From: Planococcus glaciei
GTDB taxonomy: Bacteria; Bacillota; Bacilli; Bacillales_A; Planococcaceae
Direction: 5' to 3'
Assembly: GCF_900099655.1 (NCBI RefSeq)
Contig: NZ_FNDC01000006.1
Span: 63,947-127,946, forward strand
Length of the DNA stretch: 64,000 nt
Shown: positions 15,151 through 23,599 of the stretch, piece after piece
How the letters are laid out: each line of letters begins with the position of its first letter
How positions within the stretch are numbered: the stretch's first letter is position 1
Translations under genes and position numbers: made by a program
Notes under the pieces: model-generated
Databases searched by the model: none
What the model was told of the DNA's origin: nothing
What the model saw: only the letters and a program-made list of their open reading frames with translations

Positions 15151-16704
15151 ATGAGTTTGAGCCAATATGTTCATGAAGTTTCAACAAAAAATCCGGGCAA
15201 AACGGCGTATCATTTTATGGGGAAAGATACATCATATGCCGAGTTTGAAGGATCTGTTGCGAAGTTTGCAGCTGCTTTGCAGAGTCTGGGTGTAGAAAAA
15301 GGCGATCATGTCGCTTTTCTTTTGGGGAATACACCACATTTCTTGATTTCTTTGTATGCCACAATGCGGGTAGGGGCGACGGCTGTTCCGATCAATCCAA
15401 TCTACACTCCGGATGAAATCGCTTACATATTGAAAGACAGCGATGCGAAAGTGGTTATTGCATTGGATGCACTTCTTCCGCTTGTCGAGAAAGCGCATAC
15501 AGCCCTTCCAAAGGTTGCCGCTTTTGTCATCTGTGAAACCGCTCCGGAAACCGTGGCCAAAATCGCTGAATTGCCGGCTGACGCCAAAGCGAAAGTCCGC
15601 GCATTCTCAGAAGTGATCCGCCAGCCGGGGTCTCTTGAACAGGCAGTGGAAGTTCAAGGAGACGACAATGCTGTTATTCTGTATACTTCCGGAACGACGG
15701 GAAAACCGAAAGGGGCCATGCTGACGCATGACAACCTCTATTCGAATGCGCGGGACGTTGGCGCTTATCTAGGGGTGACTCCTGAAGACCGGGTGGTTGC
15801 TACGCTTCCGGTATTCCATGTATTTGCTTTGACTGTCGTTGTAAATGCGCCATTATTGCAAGGAGCGACAATCATCTTAGTGCCGCGCTTTAATCCGAAA
15901 GAAGTGTTCGAAGCCATCAAATCGCAAAAAGCTACGGTCTTTGCAGGTGTGCCGACGATGTTCAATTTCATGTACCAATTCCCGGATGCCCAGCCGGCTG
16001 ATTTTGACTCGGTCCGCCTTGCCATTTCAGGAGGCTCAGCCATGCCGGTCGCTTTGCTGCACAATTTTGAAGAGAAATTCAATGTGCGCATTTCAGAAGG
16101 CTACGGCTTGTCCGAAGCTTCACCCGTTACTTGCTTTAATCCGGTTGACCGCGAGCGGAAAGCCGGATCGATCGGAACTTCGATCATCAATGTTGAAAAC
16201 AAAGTGGTCGATGAACTGGGAGAAGAAGTGCCGGTCGGCGAAGTCGGCGAACTGGTTGTCCGCGGCCCGAACGTCATGAAAGGCTATTACAAGATGCCGG
16301 AAGAAACCCAGTCGGCTCTTCGCGGTGGCTGGCTGTATACAGGCGATTTGGCGCGCGTCGATGAAGAAGGCTACTTCTATATTGTCGACCGCAAAAAAGA
16401 TATGATTATTGTGGGCGGCTACAATGTGTATCCGCGTGAAGTCGAAGAAGTGCTGTTCGCCCATCCGGGTGTGGTCGAAGCAGCAGTAGTCGGGCTGCCT
16501 GACCCGAATTTCGGGGAAGAAGTCCATGCATACGTGGTCTTGAAAGACGACGCGCCGACTGCTGAAGATCTCCGTACTTATTGTGCCGAACACTTGGCAA
16601 AATACAAAGTGCCAAAGCATTTTGAGATTCTAGAAGAATTGCCGAAAAACACCACCGGCAAAATCTTGCGCCGCTCACTAAAAGACCAGGCGCTGAACAA
16701 GTAA
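15151..16704 (+). CDS. lcfB: Long-chain fatty acid--CoA ligase LcfB-like
   Basis: 517 residues of the acyl-adenylate-forming superfamily. It converts long-chain fatty acids to acyl-CoA for beta-oxidation. The AMP-binding motif YTSGTTGKPKGAM is at about 178-190. GYGLSEASPV and YTGDLARVDEEGYFYIVDRKKD hold the adenylate and hinge contacts, and PKNTTGKILRR near the C-terminus has the catalytic lysine. GAAAGAGGG places the start at the ATG 15151 rather than at 15112, which lies in the operator. The FadR-type box, and the position near lplJ as for yhfL in B. subtilis, support LcfB over other ligases of this broad family. Confidence 0.9.
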   Translation: MSLSQYVHEVSTKNPGKTAYHFMGKDTSYAEFEGSVAKFAAALQSLGVEKGDHVAFLLGNTPHFLISLYATMRVGATAVPINPIYTPDEIAYILKDSDAKVVIALDALLPLVEKAHTALPKVAAFVICETAPETVAKIAELPADAKAKVRAFSEVIRQPGSLEQAVEVQGDDNAVILYTSGTTGKPKGAMLTHDNLYSNARDVGAYLGVTPEDRVVATLPVFHVFALTVVVNAPLLQGATIILVPRFNPKEVFEAIKSQKATVFAGVPTMFNFMYQFPDAQPADFDSVRLAISGGSAMPVALLHNFEEKFNVRISEGYGLSEASPVTCFNPVDRERKAGSIGTSIINVENKVVDELGEEVPVGEVGELVVRGPNVMKGYYKMPEETQSALRGGWLYTGDLARVDEEGYFYIVDRKKDMIIVGGYNVYPREVEEVLFAHPGVVEAAVVGLPDPNFGEEVHAYVVLKDDAPTAEDLRTYCAEHLAKYKVPKHFEILEELPKNTTGKILRRSLKDQALNK

Positions 16705-16728
16705 TCCTTATTTTTAGAAGAAGCGAGC

Positions 16729-16765
16729 AAAAACGGTTTCGGCATATCAAGCCGAAACCGTTTTT
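16729..16765 (+). terminator. Terminator of lcfB
   Basis: 15-bp perfect stem AAAAACGGTTTCGGC (16729-16743) with 16751-16765, loop of 7 nt, ending in a T run. Confidence 0.9.
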
Positions 16766-16778
16766 CTGATGGATTTGA

Positions 16779-16807
16779 TTGAAAAGACTGACTCTTTTCT
16801 TTATAGT
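16779..16807 (+). promoter_or_regulatory. SigA promoter of the S9 peptidase gene
   Basis: TTGAAA (16779-16784), 17-nt spacer, TATAGT (16802-16807), directly after the lcfB terminator. Confidence 0.8.
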
Positions 16808-16858
16808 AAAGAAGGAAGTATTGCGAGTCACGAAATATATTTTACAGGAGGATTCACA

Positions 16859-18835
16859 ATGGCAAAAAATGCGGTAGAAATTAAAGACTTAAGCAAACTT
16901 GTTTCTGTAACAGATCCACGAATCTCACCGGACGGCTCGAAAGCATTGTTTATCCGCACCCATATTGATGAAGACGAAAATACATACACAGCTCACCTGT
17001 ACCATTTGGATCTGGCAAGCGGAGGAGTGACGCAATGGACATACGGCAAAGAACGCGTTTCTTCGCCGGCTTGGTCGGCCGACGGCAATTATGTGGCATT
17101 TTTATCGACGCGCGACGACAAAAATCAATTGTACGTCCTGCCGGCAACAGGCGGCGAAGCACGGGCATTGACGGATTTTGAAAAAGGAGTCAATGGATTC
17201 TTCTGGTCGCCATGCGGTGAAAAAATTTGGTTTAATGCCTTGGCCAAAGAAGGCAAGACGTTTACTGACAAAGAAGACGAAAAAGAAAAGAAAAACCCGG
17301 AGCCGGTTTTCGTCAGCAAGCTCAAATATAAAATGGATGGCATGGGCTTAGTGCCGATGGATTTCCACCGCCAGATCGGCGTGATTGACCTCAACACCAA
17401 AGAAGTGCAGCAAGTTACGGAAGGCAATTATGATTACAATTTAGAAGCGGTATCGCACAAGGGGGACCAATTGGTATACGGTGTGGTGCGTGAAGAAAAT
17501 CTGGACTTTGTTTTCCGCCAGCCGCTTTACCTGTACGAAGTGGAAACGAAAAAAGAAACGCCGCTGATTGATAAAGATGGCTATTACGGCGATGCAGCCT
17601 TTTCACACGACGATTCGAAAATTGCTTTTGTTGGAAGCACGCGCCAATTTGAGAACGCATCCCATACCGATATTTACGTCTACGATGCGGTACAGCAATC
17701 AATCGTATGCTTGACGGAAGGGCTCGATGCACCGGTCGGCGATTATGTGGTGGCGGATCATCAGCAAGGAGCAGCAGCACCGGCCATGGTATGGACACAA
17801 GATGACCATCTGTATTTCCAAGTCTCCACAATGGGCGACGTCCGCTTGTATTTTGCTTCGCTTGACGGGGCAATTTACCCGGCTTCTCCCGAAATGGAAC
17901 ATGTTTACGGCTATGACATTTCAAGAGACGGCGTGTTTGCAGTTGCAGCGATCAGCGATCCGGTGAATCCCGGTGAATTGTACAAGCTGACAATTGCCAC
18001 TGGAGAACGGGAACCATTAACTGAGTTTAATAAAACCTATCTGGAAGAAACGGAACTGATTGAGCCGGTGGCCATTGTCGCAGATGGTGCAAAAGGCTGG
18101 ACCATCCACGGCTGGCTCATGAAACCGCGCGGCTTTAAAGAAGGCGGGAAATATCCGCTTGTGGTGAACATCCACGGAGGTCCGCATGCCATGTATGCCA
18201 ATACGTTCTTTCATGAAATGCAGGTGCTGGCGGCGCGCGGCTTCGGCGTATTGTACGTCAACCCGCGCGGCAGCCACGGCTACAGCCAAGAGTTCGTCGA
18301 TGCCGTGCGCGGCGATTACGGCGGCGGGGATTATGAAGATATCATGAAATCGCTTGAAGGAATCGTGGGCCAGCATAGCTGGATCGATGAAGATCGCCTC
18401 GGCGTGACCGGCGGCAGCTACGGCGGCTTTATGACCAACTGGATTGTCGGACATACCGACCGCTTTAAAGCGGCCGTTACGCAGCGCTCGATTTCCAACT
18501 GGGTGTCATTTTACGGCGTCTCAGACATCGGCTACTATTTCAGTGATTGGCAAATCGGTGCGGACATGACCGATGTCGAGACCTTGTGGCACCACTCGCC
18601 GCTGAAATATGCAAAAGATGTCGAGACTCCTCTGTTGATCCTTCATTCGGAGAACGATTTCCGCTGCCCAATCGAGCAGTCGGAACAGCTGTATGTCACG
18701 TTGAAGAGCATGGGCAAAGAAACCGAGTTTGTGCGTTTCCCGGAAGCCGACCACAACCTGTCGCGCACCGGAAAACCGAACCTGCGCTTTGCACGCCTTG
18801 AGCAAATTGCCGGCTGGATGGAGAAATATCTATAA
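16859..18835 (+). CDS. S9 family prolyl oligopeptidase/acylaminoacyl-peptidase (YuxL-like)
   Basis: 658 residues, matching the 657 of B. subtilis YuxL. The first 380 or so residues form the beta-propeller, with repeated strings such as DPRISPDGSKALF and SPAWSADGNYVAFLST. The C-terminal alpha/beta-hydrolase domain carries the nucleophile in GGSYGGFMTNW (Ser near 520), the Asp in SENDFRC (near 600) and the His in EADHNLSR (near 631). It probably trims short or N-acylated peptides in the cytosol, and no signal peptide is present. CAGGAGG lies before the ATG 16859; the upstream in-frame ATG at 16769 precedes the promoter and was dismissed. Confidence 0.92.
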   Translation: MAKNAVEIKDLSKLVSVTDPRISPDGSKALFIRTHIDEDENTYTAHLYHLDLASGGVTQWTYGKERVSSPAWSADGNYVAFLSTRDDKNQLYVLPATGGEARALTDFEKGVNGFFWSPCGEKIWFNALAKEGKTFTDKEDEKEKKNPEPVFVSKLKYKMDGMGLVPMDFHRQIGVIDLNTKEVQQVTEGNYDYNLEAVSHKGDQLVYGVVREENLDFVFRQPLYLYEVETKKETPLIDKDGYYGDAAFSHDDSKIAFVGSTRQFENASHTDIYVYDAVQQSIVCLTEGLDAPVGDYVVADHQQGAAAPAMVWTQDDHLYFQVSTMGDVRLYFASLDGAIYPASPEMEHVYGYDISRDGVFAVAAISDPVNPGELYKLTIATGEREPLTEFNKTYLEETELIEPVAIVADGAKGWTIHGWLMKPRGFKEGGKYPLVVNIHGGPHAMYANTFFHEMQVLAARGFGVLYVNPRGSHGYSQEFVDAVRGDYGGGDYEDIMKSLEGIVGQHSWIDEDRLGVTGGSYGGFMTNWIVGHTDRFKAAVTQRSISNWVSFYGVSDIGYYFSDWQIGADMTDVETLWHHSPLKYAKDVETPLLILHSENDFRCPIEQSEQLYVTLKSMGKETEFVRFPEADHNLSRTGKPNLRFARLEQIAGWMEKYL

Positions 18836-18849
18836 GGAACGGAATTTTA

Positions 18850-18881
18850 AAGACGCCCGACTGCTGTTGGGCGTCTTCTTT
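18850..18881 (+). terminator. Terminator of the S9 peptidase gene
   Basis: AGACGCCC (18851-18858) pairs with GGGCGTCT (18869-18876), then TCTTTAT. It also faces the converging DUF5658 gene. Confidence 0.75.
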
Positions 18882-18912
18882 ATGCAAATAAATAGATATG
18901 GAGCAAGGCGCA

Positions 18913-19236
18913 TTAGGCAATGGCGACGAGGATGAGCCAGCTGGCATGAAGGATAAGGATCATGGAGTAGAGAACATTTGCAGATAGCAGCAGGTAGCGC
19001 CAGTGGCGGGCCCGAATGGCAATGAAAGGCGTTAAAAGCAGGCTGAACAGGCACAGCGATAAGAACAGCTTGATGGTTAAAATGGCGAATGGCGAAAGGG
19101 AACTCAGTAAAGGGTTGCCTTCTGTTATATAGCCTAAGCTGAGGCCGAAGAAAGTCAGCATTCCATCCAAGACATTCAAAATACCAAGCGTCCAGACAGG
19201 GATTTTTAAAGGAGTGCTTCGCTCAAGTATGGCCAT
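18913..19236 (-). CDS. DUF5658 family membrane protein
   Basis: 107 residues with three hydrophobic helices (about 15-36, 50-72 and 82-105). The pattern LGILNVLDGMLTFFGLSLGYITEGNPLL is typical of DUF5658 proteins, where an N-x-x-D-x-x-x-T motif sits in the first helix and EGNP follows. The start is well fixed by GGAGGAGGTG ahead of the ATG at 19236. Function unknown. A SigB-like promoter upstream suggests a general-stress gene. It is a single-gene unit between convergent and divergent neighbours. Confidence 0.8.
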   Translation of the reverse strand: MAILERSTPLKIPVWTLGILNVLDGMLTFFGLSLGYITEGNPLLSSLSPFAILTIKLFLSLCLFSLLLTPFIAIRARHWRYLLLSANVLYSMILILHASWLILVAIA

Positions 19237-19309
19237 ATGTCACCTCCTCCGTATAGTTGTTCCGATAAAAACAATAGAGTCCTCTGATTTATAGACGTTA
19301 CTAAAAGAG

Positions 19310-19335
19310 ATACCCAATCATGGTAAAGTTTAGAC
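19310..19335 (-). promoter_or_regulatory. SigB-like promoter of the DUF5658 gene
   Basis: On the minus strand GTCTAA (19335-19330), 14-nt spacer, GGGTAT (19315-19310), against the SigB consensus GTTTAA-N12-14-GGGTAT. The start codon is about 74 nt downstream. The match is 11 of 12 bases. Confidence 0.65.
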
Positions 19336-19420
19336 CCTTATGACTATAAAATATTTAATTTTAAATTATTTTTATTTTTAATAGTCCATATAACCCGAAT
19401 GACGGAGTTTCAAATGCATA

Positions 19421-19457
19421 AAAAAAGAAGGAGCGACTCTAAGAGGCGCTCCTTCTT
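19421..19457 (-). terminator. Terminator of the enoyl-CoA hydratase gene
   Basis: AAGAAGGAGCG (19425-19435) pairs with CGCTCCTTCTT (19447-19457), with a T run on the minus strand. The rest of 19336-19420 is AT-rich and shows no gene. Confidence 0.88.
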
Positions 19458-19478
19458 CGTTTGTTTTGTGACTCGCAC

Positions 19479-20255
19479 TTATTTGCCTTTAAAAACAGGT
19501 TTCCGTTTTTCGCTGAACGCCATAAGGGCCTCGACCCGATCTTCAGTCGGAATGGTCAGCTCGTAAGCTTTGCGTTCGATATTCAAGCCCGTCTGCAAGT
19601 CTGCATTCATGCCGTTCTTAATGGCAAATTTCGCCTGCTGCAAAGCGATCGGCCCATTGGCCAGCATCATATCGGCGAATTGGGCGGTAACGTCCACCAG
19701 TTCAGCGCGCGGCGCCACTTTTGTGACAAGCCCATATGCCAAAGCTTCAGCCGGCTTTAAGCGGCGCGCCGTCAAAATCAATTCCATCGCTTTGGATTCC
19801 CCGATTAAACGCGGCAGCCGCTGTGTGCCGCCGGCTCCCGGAATAATGGCCAGGCTGGTTTCGGTCAAACCGAGCAGTGTATCGTCTGCAATGATGCGGA
19901 AATCGCAGGCCAGCGCCAGTTCCATACCGCCGCCAAAAGCAAAGCCGTTCATCATGGCGATTGTCGGCTGCGGCAAATTCTCAATCGTAGTAAAAACTTC
20001 CCCAATTTTAAAGATATTGCGTTTCACATGTTGTTCAGTGAGCGTTTTGCGTTCTTTCAAATCGGCTCCGACACTAAACGCTTTTTCACCGGCGCCGGTG
20101 AAGATCACAACGCGGATATCCGGATTGATGCGGATTGCTTCGACCACCTGGCCGAGCTCAGCTAGCATATCGTAATTGAAAGCATTCATGGAATCCGGCC
20201 GGTTCAACGTGACAAATGCCAGATTGCCGTGTTGTTCATAATGAATTGTGTCCAT
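19479..20255 (-). CDS. Enoyl-CoA hydratase/isomerase family protein
   Basis: 258 residues, the usual crotonase length. It likely hydrates trans-2-enoyl-CoA in fatty acid breakdown. The oxyanion-hole strings are AFSVGADLKER (about residue 60) and MNGFAFGGGMELALACDFRI (about 95-115). The Glu-containing LGLTETSLAIIPGAGGTQRLPR covers the catalytic glutamates (E113/E133-like). The first ATG touches the ribosome site AAGGGGG, so the second at 20255, 6 nt farther, was chosen. Together with lcfB it hints at a fatty-acid degradation neighbourhood, although no FadR-type box was found here. The precise substrate within this broad family is uncertain. Confidence 0.88.
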   Translation of the reverse strand: MDTIHYEQHGNLAFVTLNRPDSMNAFNYDMLAELGQVVEAIRINPDIRVVIFTGAGEKAFSVGADLKERKTLTEQHVKRNIFKIGEVFTTIENLPQPTIAMMNGFAFGGGMELALACDFRIIADDTLLGLTETSLAIIPGAGGTQRLPRLIGESKAMELILTARRLKPAEALAYGLVTKVAPRAELVDVTAQFADMMLANGPIALQQAKFAIKNGMNADLQTGLNIERKAYELTIPTEDRVEALMAFSEKRKPVFKGK

Positions 20256-20302
20256 TTCCATCCCCCTTAGTATCATTCCATCCATTAAAAACATACCATT
20301 TT

Positions 20303-20332
20303 TTGGACTATTCCGCCAACCCGCTCTATAAT
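20303..20332 (+). promoter_or_regulatory. SigA promoter of the AarF-like gene
   Basis: TTGGAC (20303-20308), 18-nt spacer, perfect TATAAT (20327-20332), 25 nt before the start codon. Confidence 0.72.
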
Positions 20333-20356
20333 AAAGCGCAGAGAGGGGATTTCTGT

Positions 20357-21973
20357 ATGAACCGTATCACGTTTATCCGCATTTATCGAATTGTTTATAT
20401 GGCAATTAAATTTTATACGCAGGCAACGCTTTTTCAGCGCCGATACCGCGGCAGGTGGAATCCGATTGTTGAGGAGAAGTGGAACTGGCTTGTTACCAAG
20501 CAAGCAAAACAATACAAGACACTCGCCTTAAAACTGGGTGGCCTGATGATTAAAATGGGGCAGTTCTTGTCCACCCGGGCTGATATCATGCCGCCGTCTT
20601 TTTTGGAGGAACTGGAGGGGCTGACCGACCGGGTGCCGTCAGTAGCGCGGGAAAAAATTGTTTCTGTGCTTGAATCGGAATGGAATTCCCCTTATAGCAG
20701 CTATTTGTCCGAGCTGTCGGCAAGTGCTGTAGCTTCGGCTTCCATCGGAGAAGTATACAAGGGTGTATTGAAAGACGGCACGATTGTAGCATTGAAAGTC
20801 CAACGGCCGGGAACTGACCGGCTGCTGCGGGCAGATTTTCAGGCGATGCGCATCGTCATCTGGTTTATGAAGACCTTTACGCCGCTTTCAAAGCAAATCA
20901 ATTTCAATCAATTGTTCCGGGAAATGACCGAGACCATCGGAGCTGAACTGAATTTCCTTCAGGAACTGCAAAGCGGGCGATCGTTCGCAGACCGTTTTTC
21001 CGAAATGCAAGGCATTCGCTTCCCGGTTTATTTTGATGAAATCTCGACACGCCGTGTACTGGCGATGGAATGGATTGAAGGAGCACGCATAACGGATTTG
21101 GCCTTTATTGAAAAGAACGAACTCGACCGCCATGAGATTGCAGAGCGTTTGTTCATCCTGTTCCTTGAACAAGTCCTCTACGGCGGCCAGTTCCATGCGG
21201 ATCCACATGGCGGAAATGTATTGCTGAAACCGGACGGTACGATTGTGCTGATCGATTTTGGCATGACCGGCACCATCACGAAAAAGGATTCTCAGGCAGT
21301 GCTGCGGATTGCCGAAGGCATTATCTTCAAGAATTATGATCAAGTGATTGATGCGCTTGAAGAATTGCGCTTTCTGCTGCCGCAGGCCGACCGCGAGCTG
21401 CTGGCAGATACCATCGCACGCTTAGTCGCCGCCTATGAATCGAACGAATTGATGCAGATGGACAGCTTCGTGGTGGAGCGGCTGTTCAAGGACATGCAGA
21501 ATATTGTGCGCACCCAGCCTGTCCAGCTCCCGGCTGAGTTTGCTTTTTTTGGCCGGGCAGCCTCCATTTTTGTCGGTGTGCTGAATGTGCTTGACCCGGG
21601 AATCGACTTGCTGGCGCTGGCACGGCCGCGCGTCATCGAATGGGCATCTTCCCAGCAGGAAGAAAAGCGTGTGTTCGGCCGTGCGGATGTTCTCCGCTGG
21701 GTGCTGAACGCATCAGGGCCTTTGCGCGTGTTCCCGCAGAAAGTGATCAATTACCTGGAAGAACCGGAACGGCTGCGGCACTACCTGGAAAACCGGGATG
21801 GCCGGGAACGGGAGCATCAGCGGGACTTGCAGAGCCGCATGTTTGCCGGCATTTTCACGATTTTGTCGTTTTTCGGCATCTCAACAGCTGTCTGGTTTTC
21901 CCATGAACCGCTCATCTGGGTCTCCGGTGTTTTTTTTGCCGGATCGCTGTGGACTTACCGCTCAATCAAATAA
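20357..21973 (+). CDS. ABC1/AarF (UbiB) family atypical kinase
   Basis: 538 residues. The family's KxGQ motif is KMGQFLSTRADIMPP (about residue 62), followed by A-rich loop ASASIGEVYKG, the lysine of VALKVQRPG, and the catalytic HADPHGGNVLL and LIDFGMTG strings (about 290-310). Two hydrophobic helices end the protein (FAGIFTILSFFGIS and WVSGVFFAGSLW), giving a membrane anchor. Relatives support quinone biosynthesis or lipid homeostasis by ATPase activity. The substrate here is unknown. AGAGAGGGG fixes the ATG at 20357 behind a good promoter. Single-gene unit divergent from the enoyl-CoA hydratase gene. Confidence 0.9.
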   Translation: MNRITFIRIYRIVYMAIKFYTQATLFQRRYRGRWNPIVEEKWNWLVTKQAKQYKTLALKLGGLMIKMGQFLSTRADIMPPSFLEELEGLTDRVPSVAREKIVSVLESEWNSPYSSYLSELSASAVASASIGEVYKGVLKDGTIVALKVQRPGTDRLLRADFQAMRIVIWFMKTFTPLSKQINFNQLFREMTETIGAELNFLQELQSGRSFADRFSEMQGIRFPVYFDEISTRRVLAMEWIEGARITDLAFIEKNELDRHEIAERLFILFLEQVLYGGQFHADPHGGNVLLKPDGTIVLIDFGMTGTITKKDSQAVLRIAEGIIFKNYDQVIDALEELRFLLPQADRELLADTIARLVAAYESNELMQMDSFVVERLFKDMQNIVRTQPVQLPAEFAFFGRAASIFVGVLNVLDPGIDLLALARPRVIEWASSQQEEKRVFGRADVLRWVLNASGPLRVFPQKVINYLEEPERLRHYLENRDGREREHQRDLQSRMFAGIFTILSFFGISTAVWFSHEPLIWVSGVFFAGSLWTYRSIK

Positions 21974-21978
21974 GAACG

Positions 21979-22014
21979 AAAAATCTGTGCCTTACCGGGC
22001 ACAGATTTTTTTTT
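21979..22014 (+). terminator. Terminator of the AarF-like gene
   Basis: AATCTGTGCC pairs with GGCACAGATT around TTACCG, followed by a run of nine or so T. Confidence 0.9.
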
Positions 22015-22093
22015 GGCAAGCCTTGCAATTTGGCCATTTCAAGGTAGAATTAAAAATAAGAACAAACGTTCCCTTTTTGAGGAGGTGTAAAAC

Positions 22094-22459
22094 ATGCCGT
22101 TGATCTCACAAGAGGAAGTTGTCCATTTTGAGAAAGCTATTTATTTGCCAATGGTGCTCATCATCCTCGAACGCGACCGGTCTTTATTCGAAAAAGGAAC
22201 TTTTAAGTTGAAGCGGCCATACATTGAACTGGTGGACAACGCAATCAAGCTTGTTCAAAAAGAGCTGCAGGAAACGAAGATCCATATGCGCAAGCACCAC
22301 ATGAAAATGATCAGGGGAATTGGAGATGATACATTTACCGAGTACGTCTTTTATCACGGCGGCTACGAGGACCACCGGCGCTATTTAAACTTGCGCCTGC
22401 GCAACCGGGTGGAAGAATTGCTGCGTGTGTATTTGGCGATGTCCAATCGGCAAATCTGA
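22094..22459 (+). CDS. yhjD: YhjD family protein
   Basis: 121 residues. It resembles the small B. subtilis protein YhjD, with a helical region ERDRSLFEKGTFKLKRPYIELVDNAI, an MRKHHMKMIRG segment and the conserved-looking end YHGGYEDHRRYLNLRLRNRVEELL. It is basic, soluble and of unknown function. GAGGAGGTG lies 7 nt before the ATG. It is next to comK, as yhjD is close to comK in B. subtilis, which supports the name. Confidence 0.7.
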   Translation: MPLISQEEVVHFEKAIYLPMVLIILERDRSLFEKGTFKLKRPYIELVDNAIKLVQKELQETKIHMRKHHMKMIRGIGDDTFTEYVFYHGGYEDHRRYLNLRLRNRVEELLRVYLAMSNRQI

Positions 22460-22475
22460 TAGCAGGAGAGAGCTT

Positions 22476-22537
22476 GCAAAAAAGCAGGCGCAAAAAAGAA
22501 GCCGATTGAATGCCTCGGCTTCTGCCTGCTTTTTTGC
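22476..22537 (+). terminator. Two-part bidirectional terminator between yhjD and comK
   Basis: An outer 14-bp perfect stem (22476-22489 with 22524-22537) contains an inner 9-bp stem (22497-22505 with 22515-22523), with a 7-nt A-rich bulge on the left side. A run of T on either strand lets it end both convergent genes. Confidence 0.85.
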
Positions 22538-22554
22538 CGTTTCAACTGGAAAAC

Positions 22555-23109
22555 TTAATCGAGAGGATGTTGTCTTCTAGGGGGATATCGGCGCTTTGTC
22601 AAATAGACCATTTGGTGTTGATGAACCTGCTGTGCATTTTTAAAATAACGGCGCAGCGATCCAGCAAAGGAATGCTGATTCCTTAAAGCGATCGGAGATA
22701 CATCGAGAGGAACGGTTACGCCATTGCTTAAATACACAATGCTGCCTTTTCCGCTGTCATCGCTTTCCACCAATTCGACGGCGTCAAAATTGAGCCACAC
22801 TGATTCTTTGTTTTTCGGAGAATGCGTAGGGAAGAAGAGAAGCGGATTGCCATAATACTCCCCGATAATAATGGGCGGCTTGTGTTTGACGCGGACTGCT
22901 TTTTGGGAATAGAGAGTCGCGCTCTCCAGTGAACCCCTATAAAAACTGCAAGAAGAACTGACTGTTTTGTAAACGGACTCTTCTACGACAAACTCGCTTC
23001 GATCTTCAATAACACGCGTCCAGCTGCGGTTGCCGTCTATATACGGCAAAAGTGCGTATGTATTGCTGCACACCGTATAAGAAGAGGGCTGATGATTCCT
23101 TTTACCCAT
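22555..23109 (-). CDS. comK: Competence transcription factor ComK
   Basis: 184 residues (B. subtilis ComK has 192). Recognisable ComK strings are YTVCSNTYALLPYID, SVYKTVSSSCSFYRGSLESA, KHKPPIIIGEY and LLFFPTHSPKNKESVWLNF. It binds A/T boxes as dimers in the minor groove and turns on DNA-uptake and recombination genes. GGGGGGTA lies 7 nt before the ATG at 23109; an in-frame codon upstream at 23139 has no such site. The upstream region is strikingly AT-rich and holds one perfect AAAA-N5-TTTT box, so self-activation is plausible. The C-terminus after residue 165 is basic (KRRYPPRRQHPLD) and may vary in function. Confidence 0.92.
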   Translation of the reverse strand: MGKRNHQPSSYTVCSNTYALLPYIDGNRSWTRVIEDRSEFVVEESVYKTVSSSCSFYRGSLESATLYSQKAVRVKHKPPIIIGEYYGNPLLFFPTHSPKNKESVWLNFDAVELVESDDSGKGSIVYLSNGVTVPLDVSPIALRNQHSFAGSLRRYFKNAQQVHQHQMVYLTKRRYPPRRQHPLD

Positions 23110-23186
23110 TATGCTATACCCCCCAAATTTACTATACAAATATTATTGTAACAATAAATGGAAGATTTTCAATCGTTTTTATTTCA

Positions 23187-23199
23187 AAAATAAAATTTT
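23187..23199. promoter_or_regulatory. Candidate ComK box
   Basis: AAAA-TAAAA-TTTT, a perfect AAAAN5TTTT half-site unit 78 nt upstream of the comK start in an AT-rich stretch. Functional ComK sites need two boxes at set spacing and no clear second box was seen, so this is tentative. Confidence 0.4.
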
Positions 23200-23229
23200 T
23201 TCTATTTCATTAGAATTTTCAAAAAACAA

Positions 23230-23259
23230 TTGATTGTTGATAGCTTTATCATGTATACT
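23230..23259 (+). promoter_or_regulatory. Promoter of the IDEAL-domain gene
   Basis: TTGATT (23230-23235), 18-nt spacer, TATACT (23254-23259), 27 nt before the start codon. Confidence 0.6.
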
Positions 23260-23286
23260 AATGAAAAGCATTCGGGGTGATGAAGA

Positions 23287-23526
23287 ATGGAAAACTATTA
23301 TTCTTATGCTGACTTCATGAAAGCGATGGCTCAAACGAAGAAAATCACTGAAGCGGAAAAACTGCTGAACGATATTTATCTGGATCTATTCTTGAAGCAT
23401 GTACACCGCTCACAGCAGGAAGAACAGCTCATGACGCTTATCGACCAAGCCCTGGACAACAACGACCGTGAAGCATTTGCCACTTATTCAGCCCAATTGC
23501 AGGCTTTAAAGTGCGAAGATGAATAA
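23287..23526 (+). CDS. IDEAL domain-containing small protein
   Basis: 79 residues. The segment QLMTLIDQALDNNDREAFATYSAQL (about 47-71) is an IDEAL domain, named for that short conserved string (here IDQAL-D-N-D). The N-terminal half is a charged helix. IDEAL proteins occur in Firmicutes, and in some cases (ComK-adaptor-like or YpiB-type proteins) take part in protein-protein control, but no role can be assigned. GGGGTGATG precedes the ATG. It is divergent from comK and followed by its own terminator. Confidence 0.8.
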   Translation: MENYYSYADFMKAMAQTKKITEAEKLLNDIYLDLFLKHVHRSQQEEQLMTLIDQALDNNDREAFATYSAQLQALKCEDE

Positions 23527-23531
23527 AAATC

Positions 23532-23560
23532 AAAACCGCCCTCAACGGGCGGTTTTTTTA
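23532..23560 (+). terminator. Terminator of the IDEAL-domain gene
   Basis: AAAACCGCCC (23532-23541) pairs with GGGCGGTTTT (23547-23556), followed by T run. Confidence 0.9.
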
Positions 23561-23585
23561 TTTTGTCTCAAAAAAGATGGCGCAA

Positions 23586-23599
23586 AAAACATACGTTCG
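23586..23599. promoter_or_regulatory. Candidate LexA (SOS) box upstream of uvrBA
   Basis: AAAAC-ATAC-GTTCG matches the Bacillus consensus CGAAC-RNRY-GTTYC at 11 of 14 positions, including the full GTTC arm. It stands 70 nt before uvrB, as expected for SOS control of this operon. Confidence 0.6.
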
